A stretch of 64,000 nucleotides of DNA from CAYXDO01 sp964463485 (GTDB lineage Bacteria > Myxococcota > Kuafuiibacteriia > Kuafuiibacteriales > Kuafuiibacteriaceae): NCBI GenBank assembly GCA_964463485.1, contig CAYXDO010000004.1:1-64000 (forward strand), read 5' to 3'. The notes below the pieces were generated by a model that did not search any database, was not told where the DNA came from, and saw only the letters and a program-made list of their open reading frames with translations. Of the stretch, positions 53,682 through 61,806 are shown piece after piece. Every line of letters begins with the position of its first letter. The first letter of the stretch is position 1. The position numbers and the translations under genes were made by a program.

Positions 53682-54854
53682 GGAGCTCCCGGAGGACGAA
53701 GCACGTTTGGCCGCGCGAAGGCCTTCGGCAGGTAGCGGGGGAACGTCGCTCGCGTGTTTCTCGACGCGATCGGGCTCTTCGAGCGCTCGCATGAGCGCGC
53801 CCTCGAGGTTGCTGTCCTCGGTCTCTTGATAGATCCGCCGTGCCTGCTCGACCGCGCGTTCGTAGCCGCGACGGCTCTCGAGCAATCGCGCGGTGTAGGT
53901 CGCCTTCTTCAAACGCACGCGACATCCTGCGGGGTCGAGCTCAGTCGGTAGGCGACGAAGCGCCTCCGCGAAGTCTTTGGCTGTCTGAAAGCGATTCTCA
54001 GGCGCCCGCGTCGTGGCCTTGCGATACACGTCATGCAACATCGAAGGCAGACCCGGGCGCGCCTCGTCGAGAGACGGACACTTCGCTTGCGATACTCGCA
54101 TCATCATCTCGCCGAGCTCGAGCTTGTCGTAGATGCGCTTGTTCGCGAGGATCTCCCACAACACCATCGCCGCCGCATAGACGTCCGTGAAGGGTCCGAC
54201 GACGTGCCCCGCGATCTGCTCGGGAGCCATGTACCGGAACTTTCCTTTCACGTTGCCCGCTTCGGTCTGCGACATGCGTCGCTCCGCGCGCGCGATGCCC
54301 CAGTCGATGATGCGAACGCGGCCTTCGACGTCGATCATCACGTTGCCCGGCGAGACGTCGCGATGGACGATGTTCAGCGGCGAGCCGTCTTCGTCCCGAA
54401 CCCTGTGAGCGAACTCGAGGCCTTCCAACACCTCGATGATCAAGTGAATGGCGACGTCGAGCCCGAGCTGGCTCTGGCGCTCCGAAAAGGCGCGCTGCAT
54501 CCGGATCAAGTCGATGCCGTCTACGTATTCGAGCAGGAGCCCGAGGTGCCCGTTGTGCTCGACCTTGCCCAAGACGCGAGCGATGTTCGGGTGGGTGAGA
54601 CGTGCCGAGATGCGCGCCTCGTCCAAGAGCATGGTGTGGAACGAGTCGTCTTCGTCGCGGTCCGACCGGATTTTCTTGAGGCAGAAGTATTTGTCCGGGA
54701 GATCTTGATGCGCGACCAAGAAAATCTCGGCCATGCCACCACCCGCAAGCTTCTGAATGACCCGATAGGGTCCGAACACGGACTTGTCCGCGCCGGTTCT
54801 CTCCATTGCCGGGACGCCGCGTTCAGGCGTCCGATCGCCCCGGTCGACAGCCAT
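53679..54854 (-). CDS. Eukaryotic-like Ser/Thr protein kinase
   Basis: 391 residues from the ATG at 54854 (an in-frame ATG at 54806 is the alternative). Kinase motifs: Gly loop LAGGGMAEIFLV, Lys60 (CLKK), Glu79 in the C-helix region, HRDVSPGN at 164-171, DWG at 184-186 in place of the usual DFG, and MAPEQ. The C-terminal ~100 residues are helical and charged with no PASTA or TM domain, so it is cytoplasmic. Myxobacteria encode many such kinases; a substrate may be recognised by an FHA protein. DWG is found in some active bacterial kinases, so activity is expected. Confidence 0.9.
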   Translation of the reverse strand: MAVDRGDRTPERGVPAMERTGADKSVFGPYRVIQKLAGGGMAEIFLVAHQDLPDKYFCLKKIRSDRDEDDSFHTMLLDEARISARLTHPNIARVLGKVEHNGHLGLLLEYVDGIDLIRMQRAFSERQSQLGLDVAIHLIIEVLEGLEFAHRVRDEDGSPLNIVHRDVSPGNVMIDVEGRVRIIDWGIARAERRMSQTEAGNVKGKFRYMAPEQIAGHVVGPFTDVYAAAMVLWEILANKRIYDKLELGEMMMRVSQAKCPSLDEARPGLPSMLHDVYRKATTRAPENRFQTAKDFAEALRRLPTELDPAGCRVRLKKATYTARLLESRRGYERAVEQARRIYQETEDSNLEGALMRALEEPDRVEKHASDVPPLPAEGLRAAKRASSSGSS

Positions 54855-54998
54855 GCGTAGTTTATCGAGGATAGCACGAGGGTGGCCGATTGTTGCGCTC
54901 GGACTTCGCCGGATGATCCCCACCTCGAACAAACCTCCATTCGTGGCTGCGGCGAACGCGCCCCAAACGGTATGATTCGGTGAGTGATCGCCCAACCC

Positions 54999-55928
54999 AT
55001 GGCTCGGGTCCTCTCTTCGGCACGGCGTATCCTTCTCGCGGGATGCGGAGGCGGCTACGACGTCTTGGGCGCGGTCCCGCTCTATGCCGAGCTTTCGGCC
55101 GACCCCACCCGGGAAGTGTTTTTTGCAAGTCTGAGCTTCACGTATTTGAACGGGCTCGACGGCGCGCATCGCGATGCCGAGGCGCCGAGCCTGTACGAGG
55201 TTCCGGCAGCGGCCGCGACCGCAGACACCTACTGTCCCGAGGCTTGGCTCGCGAAATGGCTGAGCGAGCGCTCGGGGCGGCCCCAATCGGTCTGGGCCTT
55301 CGACAAGACCGGAGTTCGGCCCCTCGCCCATGCCTACCAAGTCCTGGTGAAGAGACTCGCGCTCGACGCGGTCGTACTGATCGACGGCGGCATCGACGCC
55401 ATCCTTCGCGGCGACGAGTCCTCGCTGGGTACACCCAGTGAGGATCTGACTTCCCTGGCCGCCGTGCGAACGCTCGCGATACCGACCAAGATCCTCACTT
55501 GCGTGGGTTTGGGCGCGGAGATTCGAGATGGAATTTGCCACGAGCAAGTGTTCGGGCGCATGGCCGAGCTGGGCCGCGAGGGCGGATATCTCGGCGCGGC
55601 CGCCTTGACGCCGACGACCGCGGCCGGAGCGAGCTACCGAGATGCCGTGGCGTACGTCTTCGAGAATCAGCAAACCCAAAAGAGAAGTCATGTACACGAA
55701 GTGATTTCCGCGGCCATGCTCGGCCGGTTCGGAGACGAAGGGCGGCCGCACGTATGGCTGTCACCGCTCCTCAACATGTACTGGTTCTTCGATCTCGAGA
55801 CCGTCACGCGTACGCATCTATTCCTCGACGAGCTCTCGGATACTCTCCGAATCTGGGATGTCGTCGCGCGAATCGAAGCCATCCGGGCCTCGCTCGAAGT
55901 CCGGGAGCGATCTCGAATTCCAATCTGA
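54999..55928 (+). CDS. DUF1152 protein
   Basis: 309 residues from the ATG at 54999; an in-frame GTG at 54984 would add five residues. It opens with a strand-Gly loop (ILLAGCGGGYDVLGAVPLY), the DUF1152 mark, then VVLIDGGIDAILRGDE with acidic metal-like residues, LTCVGLGAEIRDGICHEQVF, and HEVISAAMLG. The Rossmann-like fold suggests a nucleotide-linked enzyme. No activity is established. It is divergent from the kinase and convergent, five bases apart, with the next gene. Confidence 0.85.
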   Translation: MARVLSSARRILLAGCGGGYDVLGAVPLYAELSADPTREVFFASLSFTYLNGLDGAHRDAEAPSLYEVPAAAATADTYCPEAWLAKWLSERSGRPQSVWAFDKTGVRPLAHAYQVLVKRLALDAVVLIDGGIDAILRGDESSLGTPSEDLTSLAAVRTLAIPTKILTCVGLGAEIRDGICHEQVFGRMAELGREGGYLGAAALTPTTAAGASYRDAVAYVFENQQTQKRSHVHEVISAAMLGRFGDEGRPHVWLSPLLNMYWFFDLETVTRTHLFLDELSDTLRIWDVVARIEAIRASLEVRERSRIPI

Positions 55929-55933
55929 AGTGA

Positions 55934-57397
55934 TTACTCGCGCTCCACGATCTCTTCGAGCGCGCCGCCACCGACGACGACCGTGATTCCTCTCGAGTCG
56001 ATGTCATTGTATTCTCGCGGCCTCTCACCCTCGAGGAAAACGGCGCAGCGATCGGACGCGCGAACGAGGAGGAGCACCGGACAGTTGTTGGCTTCGAGGA
56101 TCACGTGAGCGTCCGTGTGGAGCTTTCCGACGCCGATGATGCTGGAGGTCACTTCGCGAAATCCGCTCGCCGTGACTTTCGTACACTCGTCTGGGCCGTT
56201 CGGCGGCAAGGTCGGCAGACCCTCGCCCCAAGCCTGGTCTTCGACTCGAAACGCAAGCAGATAACCTCCAACCCACTCGGACGGCGGGTTCGACACAAAC
56301 GTGTACTCGCGGAGCCGCGGGGCAGGTGGGAAGCCGCTCTCGCGCGACATGTCGCGCCAGGTGCCGAGGTTCAGGTCGCCTCGAAAGGCAAAGCCGGCAC
56401 CGACGAGCACATGAGGGGGGCCGTCTCGCGCGAACGATATCTGGCTCATATATCGCGGATCGACGCCCGCCGGACCCTCGACCCGTCGAATGGGCTCACC
56501 GTCGCCAGCACGCTCCCACAAGCCGTCGCCGCCGAGCAGGAATGGGTGACCTCGGTCCGCGAGCACACGTTCGAGCCGCGCCGACGGCCCCGAGGACGAC
56601 GAGGTGACGACGAGTCGATCGGATGTCGCACTCAGATCCCAAATATGACCTGGGTCCTCCGCGAGGATCCCGCCGACGGCGATCAGGTGAGCGGCTTCGC
56701 CGACTCGGCTCAGCTCTGCCAAGTCTCGAACTCCGGTCTCGAGCGCCACCGTGGTGGCCGTCTTTGCGCCTCGCGCAGCTAGGCCTGCGAACGTACCTCC
56801 GACGACGACCACATGATCGGCGTCGAGAATCAGAACCGCTTCCAGCGCGGTGAGCTTCGGATCGGCGTCGGACGCTCGCCCACTCTCGAGGAAGGGTCGA
56901 AGCTCGTACTCAGCGTCACCCGCGCACCGTTCGAACCGCGCCGGGACCGTGAGCGAGTACTCGGCGAGGTCCGGCCACGACGCCGCCAGCACGGTGGGCC
57001 GCGCGCCACCCGCGTCGATGGAGACCGCGGAGCTGTCGAGGGGAATGGCGAGACGCACACTCTCCTGATCAGGTCGTACCTCCCCCGTGGGTGCCGCGGG
57101 CCCGGGCGCGTGCTCGATGCCGACTGCGCCACCCTCGTCGAACCAAGGAACCCGCGTCACGATCGTGTCGCGTTCGATCCAGACCGCCACCAGCGCCCGG
57201 TCGGGCTCGAGCGTCATCGTGATGGGTGCGTCCCCAAGCGGCTCCACGCTCGTCGTAGAATTTCCCTCGATGGTCACCAAGAAGGCGTACGCGTCGGCGC
57301 GCGCATCGACCTCGATCGCGATCGGCTCCGCGACGGCGCAGGCCGGCGCCACGAGCGCTGCCAACAACGCCAGCCTGAGCCAAAGCAAGCTAATCAC
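55934..57397 (-). CDS. Propeller-like lipoprotein, paralogue 3
   Basis: 487 residues. The signal has a lipobox-like APAC. Residues ~28-150 are a strand-rich N-domain (VDARADAYAFLVTIEG, VPWFDEGG), then a FERC-AEYELRPF segment, then blade-like repeats (VLILDADHVVVVGGTFAGLA, PHVLVGAGFAFRGDL, HVILEANNCPVLLLVR). The last Cys-containing blade ends DRCAVFLEGE. Plan and position of the Cys match the lipoproteins at 8528-9898 and 10824-12122. The three form a dispersed family; function unknown. Confidence 0.65.
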   Translation of the reverse strand: MISLLWLRLALLAALVAPACAVAEPIAIEVDARADAYAFLVTIEGNSTTSVEPLGDAPITMTLEPDRALVAVWIERDTIVTRVPWFDEGGAVGIEHAPGPAAPTGEVRPDQESVRLAIPLDSSAVSIDAGGARPTVLAASWPDLAEYSLTVPARFERCAGDAEYELRPFLESGRASDADPKLTALEAVLILDADHVVVVGGTFAGLAARGAKTATTVALETGVRDLAELSRVGEAAHLIAVGGILAEDPGHIWDLSATSDRLVVTSSSSGPSARLERVLADRGHPFLLGGDGLWERAGDGEPIRRVEGPAGVDPRYMSQISFARDGPPHVLVGAGFAFRGDLNLGTWRDMSRESGFPPAPRLREYTFVSNPPSEWVGGYLLAFRVEDQAWGEGLPTLPPNGPDECTKVTASGFREVTSSIIGVGKLHTDAHVILEANNCPVLLLVRASDRCAVFLEGERPREYNDIDSRGITVVVGGGALEEIVERE

Positions 57398-57430
57398 CGC
57401 GAAATCTACCCTCGTCGCCGGTACCCTGTC

Positions 57431-57772
57431 TCAACCGTTGCACACTTTCGTGTCGCCGGTCCCGCCCTGGCGCGACTTGCCCTCACATTCATACGCGTCT
57501 CGGCAGTCGGATTGGGTGGCGCAGTTGGGAACGCACACGCCGCTCTCGCTGCTGATGCATGAGCTTCCAGCTGGGCAGTCCGCGTCGCCGTCGCACGAGA
57601 CGACGCACATGCCGCCGGGAAAGTCACCTTCCTGTTTGCACAGACTGGCCGAATCGCAATCAGAGGCTCCGCTGCACGGGCCTCCAACCGATCGTCCGGT
57701 AGTTCCAACGTCCGCGCCGTCTCCACACGAGAGTGCGAGGGTCAAAATGAGTACGTGGCTCCTGACCGACAT
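57431..57772 (-). CDS. Small Cys-rich lipoprotein
   Basis: 113 residues with a signal and lipobox LALSC. The mature part is almost only Cys units of the myxobacterial type (GPCSGASDCDSASLCKQ, VVSCDGDADCPAGSSCISSESGVC, ATQSDCRDAYEC), about ten Cys. It is a minimal version of the Cys-rich modules seen at 1906 and 48130. Its start is divergent from the Sco1 gene across ~165 bases. It lies just upstream of paralogue 3 on the same strand, 33 bases apart. Confidence 0.75.
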   Translation of the reverse strand: MSVRSHVLILTLALSCGDGADVGTTGRSVGGPCSGASDCDSASLCKQEGDFPGGMCVVSCDGDADCPAGSSCISSESGVCVPNCATQSDCRDAYECEGKSRQGGTGDTKVCNG

Positions 57773-57937
57773 TTATGACCTGTTTTGCACACCGCTTCGC
57801 CGCGAACAAGGCCCTCGTGCCCCGCGAGCTCGCTCGAGGGCCCGATCCTCATTTCTGCAATGTTCATTCGCTCTGGCCCGACCTGAGACCGTATTCCTCG
57901 GTTGCCGGCGTTCGAGGTGGCACGCTAGGAACCATCC

Positions 57938-58540
57938 TTGCTTTCTTCGTCCAAAAAAACGCTCGCGCGGATCGCGGTCGGGTGGATCGCCTGCTTGCCT
58001 ACGACGTCCTGCCGGGTCAGGGAGGATCCTAACCCCAAGACCTTTCCCGAAACGGGCGGCGCGATGCCAGAGCTGTTCGGCCGCGACGAACACGGAGCGG
58101 AATTCAAACTCACGAACTTGCGGGGCAAGCTCGTGCTGTTGTTTTTTGGTTATGCGTCATGCCCTGATGTTTGTCCCTGGACGCTCTCCCTGTTGAAAGC
58201 CGCGTTGGACCAGGTGGAGAACGCAAAAGACGTCCGGGTGGTGTTCGTTACCGTCGATCCCGAGCGCGACAGCGAAGAAATCATGAACAAATACGTGAAC
58301 GAATTTGGGTTTCCGGATCAGTTCATCGGCGTGAGACCCACGAGCCTGGAAGCGGTGACGAAGGACTTTCGGCTGATGGTCGAACGCGTCGCGCTGACAG
58401 GGACGGTGGCGGGCGGATACTACGCCATCAATCACACCTCGACGATCCTTCTGATCGATCGTCGCGGGAATCTCGCGACCCGTTTTTGGCCCGGCGCCGA
58501 TCCGAAGTCGATCGCGTCGGCGCTGCGGGTGCGACTTTGA
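57938..58540 (+). CDS. SCO1/SenC-type copper or thiol protein, lipoprotein
   Basis: 200 residues. The only usable start is TTG at 57938, with AGGA seven bases upstream; a stop (57926-57928) closes the frame just ahead. The signal leads to lipobox PTTSC (Cys25). The thioredoxin-like fold carries the Sco CPDVC motif (Cys75, Cys79) and the copper-ligand His166 (YAINHTST). Sco1 delivers copper to the CuA site of cytochrome oxidase or acts as a thiol reductase. Here it heads an operon with a haem-bearing sensor-like protein, so it may serve cytochrome maturation in the same module. Confidence 0.88.
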   Translation: MLSSSKKTLARIAVGWIACLPTTSCRVREDPNPKTFPETGGAMPELFGRDEHGAEFKLTNLRGKLVLLFFGYASCPDVCPWTLSLLKAALDQVENAKDVRVVFVTVDPERDSEEIMNKYVNEFGFPDQFIGVRPTSLEAVTKDFRLMVERVALTGTVAGGYYAINHTSTILLIDRRGNLATRFWPGADPKSIASALRVRL

Positions 58541-58576
58541 GTGCACTGGTCGTAAAGTCCACTTCGCATTAGGCTG

Positions 58577-60478
58577 ATGACAGTGGCGCGCGTCCTCATC
58601 ACCGAGTGCGACCCCGAGCTAGCCAGCGCGCTAGTGCACTCGGTGTCCGAAGCGGGACACGAGGCTCGCACGGCGTTTTCGGTCGAAGAACTCACCGCGC
58701 GACTCGTCGCCGAGCCGATCGACGTTTGTGTGGCCGAGATGCGGGTCGGCCAGAGCGACGGGCCGGCGTTGCTGAAGCTGATCCACACACATTCTCCGTC
58801 CACGGGCGTCGTTTTCATGAGCGCCAACGCCTCGCCGCGCGACTATCGAGCGGTGATCGATCTGGGCGCGGTCGAGGTCCTCTCCAAACCGGTCCGCCGA
58901 GACGAGCTGGAGGCGGCGATCAAACGGGCCGTCGAGAGTCGCGCTGGGATTCAAGGGATCGTGCACGGGCTGACGCTGTTCGACGTCGTCCAGATGTTTC
59001 ACTTGGCGCGCCGTTCGTTACAGATTCGCGTCGGCACCGAGGGTTCCTCAATTCACCTGGTCGAAGGTGAGCTCGTACACGCCGAGCACGCCGGGACGAG
59101 CGGCGTCCAGGCCCTCAAGGCGATCTTCTCTGGCAATCACGGCTCGATCCGGACGGCTCCCGCAGAGGAGGTGCCGACGACCCTTCGAGGAAGCTTCGAG
59201 GGGCTCGTCCTCGATATTTTTCGTGAGCTGGACGAAGAGCGGAGCGGAGGCAGCGCGAGCGACTCGGAGGCCCTTTATGACTCCGAGTCGACGAGTTACG
59301 ACTCTTCGGGTGACATCCAGTTTGCCTTTGCTTCGGTCCCGCCGCCGCCGCTTTCCACACCGCCCCCGCCTGCGCCCGCTGTCTTGCTGACGTCACCCCT
59401 ACCCATAGAAGCGCCGGAGCTTCCTGGACCGGCTCCGCGCGTAGCTCAGCCGCCGCCTTCGTTCGAATCTGGGGAGGCCAAAGTCACTGGAGTCGTTTCG
59501 CCGGTGCCTGTGGAGACCACACCATCCAACTCGGTCGAGCTGCGAGCGCCCGCGAAGCGGCGATCCATGGTCTGGCCGGTGAGCGCGGCCCTTGTCGTGT
59601 TGGTGGCTGGTGCTTTTTTCATGACCTCGAACCGTGCGCCGCCCTCGAGTCCCCCCACCGCGGAGAGAGTTACATCCACGCGGCAAATTCGGCTCGACTC
59701 GACCCCGAGCGGCATCGAGCTCGTCGACGGAAAGACTCATGAGTATCTCGGAACGACGCCGTTCACACTCGAAGTCGGTGAAGGCGGCGTCTCATCCGTT
59801 CGTGCGCGGTCGAGGGACGGAAAGCTCTCTGACCCGATGGCCATCCCGAGCACGGGACGTACTCACAGCTTCGATCTGTCGGGTTGGACGACCGCGGCGC
59901 TCGATCCTGGCGCGCCGAAAGAACCCGAGGCGATCGCCGTGGCACCGAGGCCGACGCGAAGTCAGCGCGCAGCGGGAGATCCTGAGACGGTCGCACCGCT
60001 CGTGGTTCCCGTCGCTCCTGAGTTGCCTGACGGCGGAGCTATTGGAGCGATCGTGACCGAGGTCGCGTTCGAGGACGCCGCGGTCTCGCCCGAAACGTCC
60101 CCGGATGCGGCGACAGAGGTGCCCTCCCAACGAGAGTCTGCACCTCCGCCGCCCGCACCAACACCCGTCGAACCGCCGCCGGTCGTGCGCAAGAAGTCTG
60201 CGGAGTTGGCCGCCTCGTCGTTCGAAGGCAAGAGCCGCGAGCGATTCGTGTTGATGGAGCAGCGGTGCAGCCGCTGCCACTCCGTCCAAGTGATCCTCGA
60301 CGCGATCAAGTCCGGGACCACGCGACAAGCGCGTCACCTCGACGAGGCCGGAATCAAGAGCCAGGTGATCCGTTGCATTCGGTTGCCGCACTCGCAGGTG
60401 GACAAGAACGAAGCGCTCGAGATCGTCACCGTGTTGATCGCAGCACGGAAGTTGGTGCTCGAAGCGAGCGGACCTTGA
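58577..60478 (+). CDS. Receiver-DUF4388-TM-PEGA-cytochrome c fusion
   Basis: 633 residues in this order. Receiver fold 1-115: the phospho-accepting Asp is Glu54 in VCVAEMRVG; acidic pair around Glu10/Asp12; Lys104. DUF4388/PATAN-like domain ~122-220 (GLTLFDVVQMFHLARR, IHLVEGELVHAEH). Pro-rich linker to ~330. One TM (332-349). PEGA-like strand domain ~369-435 (IRLDSTPSGIELVDG, YLGTTPFTLEV). Linker. C-terminal mono-haem domain with CSRCH at 564-568. Topology would put the receiver in the cytoplasm and the haem in the periplasm. The Asp-to-Glu change may mimic constant phosphorylation. It lies 36 bases after the Sco gene and 16 before the next. No single known family has this chain of domains. 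Confidence 0.8.
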   Translation: MTVARVLITECDPELASALVHSVSEAGHEARTAFSVEELTARLVAEPIDVCVAEMRVGQSDGPALLKLIHTHSPSTGVVFMSANASPRDYRAVIDLGAVEVLSKPVRRDELEAAIKRAVESRAGIQGIVHGLTLFDVVQMFHLARRSLQIRVGTEGSSIHLVEGELVHAEHAGTSGVQALKAIFSGNHGSIRTAPAEEVPTTLRGSFEGLVLDIFRELDEERSGGSASDSEALYDSESTSYDSSGDIQFAFASVPPPPLSTPPPPAPAVLLTSPLPIEAPELPGPAPRVAQPPPSFESGEAKVTGVVSPVPVETTPSNSVELRAPAKRRSMVWPVSAALVVLVAGAFFMTSNRAPPSSPPTAERVTSTRQIRLDSTPSGIELVDGKTHEYLGTTPFTLEVGEGGVSSVRARSRDGKLSDPMAIPSTGRTHSFDLSGWTTAALDPGAPKEPEAIAVAPRPTRSQRAAGDPETVAPLVVPVAPELPDGGAIGAIVTEVAFEDAAVSPETSPDAATEVPSQRESAPPPPAPTPVEPPPVVRKKSAELAASSFEGKSRERFVLMEQRCSRCHSVQVILDAIKSGTTRQARHLDEAGIKSQVIRCIRLPHSQVDKNEALEIVTVLIAARKLVLEASGP

Positions 60479-60494
60479 AGGTTGACAGCGCCGC

Positions 60495-61112
60495 ATGAAT
60501 GACGAGGTCCTCGATTTTTCGACGCCCGAGACCACCTCGGCTGCGAGCGTTGTGTCTCCGACCATCGAATGGACGGCGCTCCTTGGCTGCACCGTGCTGT
60601 TCATCGTACTCATCGTGAGTACGGCGCGCTGGGCGCTCCGTCACCCGGGCTCCCCGGCGCGGTCCCTTGGGGCCCTCTCGCCCGCGGAGCGCGTGCTCGC
60701 GCTCGTGTTCGTGATCTCCTGTTTGCTGATCGAGGCCCTAGGCGCGACGGACGCCTACGTTCGCACTCGCGTGCTTCACGACTCCGCGGGAGCTTACTTC
60801 CAGGAGCTCTCTCGGGCTCGGCTGCTTGGGATCTCACACGCCCACCTCTTCGGCTACGTATTCTTGTACGGGACGCTCGGAGTCCTGATTTCCAGGTGCG
60901 CGGCGCAACGCGTGATGAAGGTCGCGCTCGTCTCCGTTCTGCTTTGGTCCGGCGTCTTCGACGTCGTCTCTTGGTGGGGCATGAGAGAGTTATCGGGTCG
61001 CTTCGAGTGGCTGGCGGTGCTGACGGGGATGTCGACCGCCCTCTGCACCGCGTTGGGCGCGTGGTTCATCGCAAGAGCGCTGTTTGAAGGTCCGGATCAG
61101 AAGGCGGCCTGA
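60495..61112 (+). CDS. Polytopic membrane protein of the cytochrome operon
   Basis: 205 residues with about five hydrophobic segments (~25-45, 66-86, 110-130, 140-160, 170-195). Conserved-looking polar residues inside or next to helices are GISHAHLFGY (two His) and GVFDVVSWWGM. His in helices of a protein next to cytochromes could bind haem b or quinol, but no family is recognised. It starts 16 bases after the fusion protein gene, so it belongs to that operon. Confidence 0.6.
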   Translation: MNDEVLDFSTPETTSAASVVSPTIEWTALLGCTVLFIVLIVSTARWALRHPGSPARSLGALSPAERVLALVFVISCLLIEALGATDAYVRTRVLHDSAGAYFQELSRARLLGISHAHLFGYVFLYGTLGVLISRCAAQRVMKVALVSVLLWSGVFDVVSWWGMRELSGRFEWLAVLTGMSTALCTALGAWFIARALFEGPDQKAA

Positions 61113-61183
61113 GGCTGCACCGGACGTCAGGAATTTCGGCTGACGCAGACGCAGACGATCTGACGCTGACGTGACCGGCTGAA

Positions 61184-61201
61184 TGTGTCCGTCGGGACAC
61201 A
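61184..61201. promoter_or_regulatory. Inverted repeat between the operon and the triheme gene
   Basis: TGTGTCC-gtcg-GGACACA, a perfect 7-4-7 dyad 71 bases after the membrane-protein stop and 84 before the next start. No T-run follows, so operator is at least as likely as terminator. Confidence 0.4.
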
Positions 61202-61284
61202 CTCATCCGAGATTTCGTGTCTGCTCGCACACACGCGGTCCCTAAATCAAGCGTTTCGCCACCGAACTCTGGCTGGCGTGCCAG

Positions 61285-61788
61285 TTGAAGAGCTCGCACT
61301 GCGTGGCTCATCGGCACGAACTACGCTGGACTCCGAAGCTGGCCCTCTGGCCTTACGCGTGTGTAATTGTCGCACTCATGATCTCGTTCGGACCGTTCAT
61401 GAACACGCTGGAGGCTGCCGAGCTCCCGCCGCAGGCCAAGCCTTCAACTGAGCACCTCGACCCGCTCTGTTTGCTCGGGTGGGTCGACCGCGGCCGGACG
61501 GAGGCTCGCGCGTGTCTGAGTTGCCACGATGGGTCCGTGAGCACGGGGCGAGAGCACGAAGTCCGAGGCGTGGGCCTCGAAAGTCATCCCGTGGACGTCC
61601 CTTACGAGTCGCGTCAAGTCGGGCGCACAAACTCACTGCGCCCAACCGTCCAGCTCGAGCCCGCGATCGTCCTGGTCGACGGACGGCTCGTGTGCACCTC
61701 GTGTCACGACGGATCCTCGTCCCTTCCCGCGAAGCTCGCGATCTCCATGAATGGGAGCGGCTTGTGTCTCGCGTGTCACGCGCTGTGA
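61285..61788 (+). CDS. Exported three-haem c-type cytochrome
   Basis: 167 residues from a TTG; an in-frame GTG at 61303 is an alternative. A Sec-type signal ends near residue 45 (LMISFGPFMNTLEAAE). Haem motifs: CLSCH (77-81), CTSCH (137-141), CLACH (161-165). The segment LESHPVDVPYESR resembles the doubled-CXXCH family, where HPV supplies axial His ligands. It would be a small periplasmic electron carrier. It follows the operon on the same strand and faces the porin-type cytochrome gene 18 bases away. Confidence 0.8.
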   Translation: MKSSHCVAHRHELRWTPKLALWPYACVIVALMISFGPFMNTLEAAELPPQAKPSTEHLDPLCLLGWVDRGRTEARACLSCHDGSVSTGREHEVRGVGLESHPVDVPYESRQVGRTNSLRPTVQLEPAIVLVDGRLVCTSCHDGSSSLPAKLAISMNGSGLCLACHAL

Positions 61789-61806
61789 GTACGAAGGTCT
61801 TGGAGC

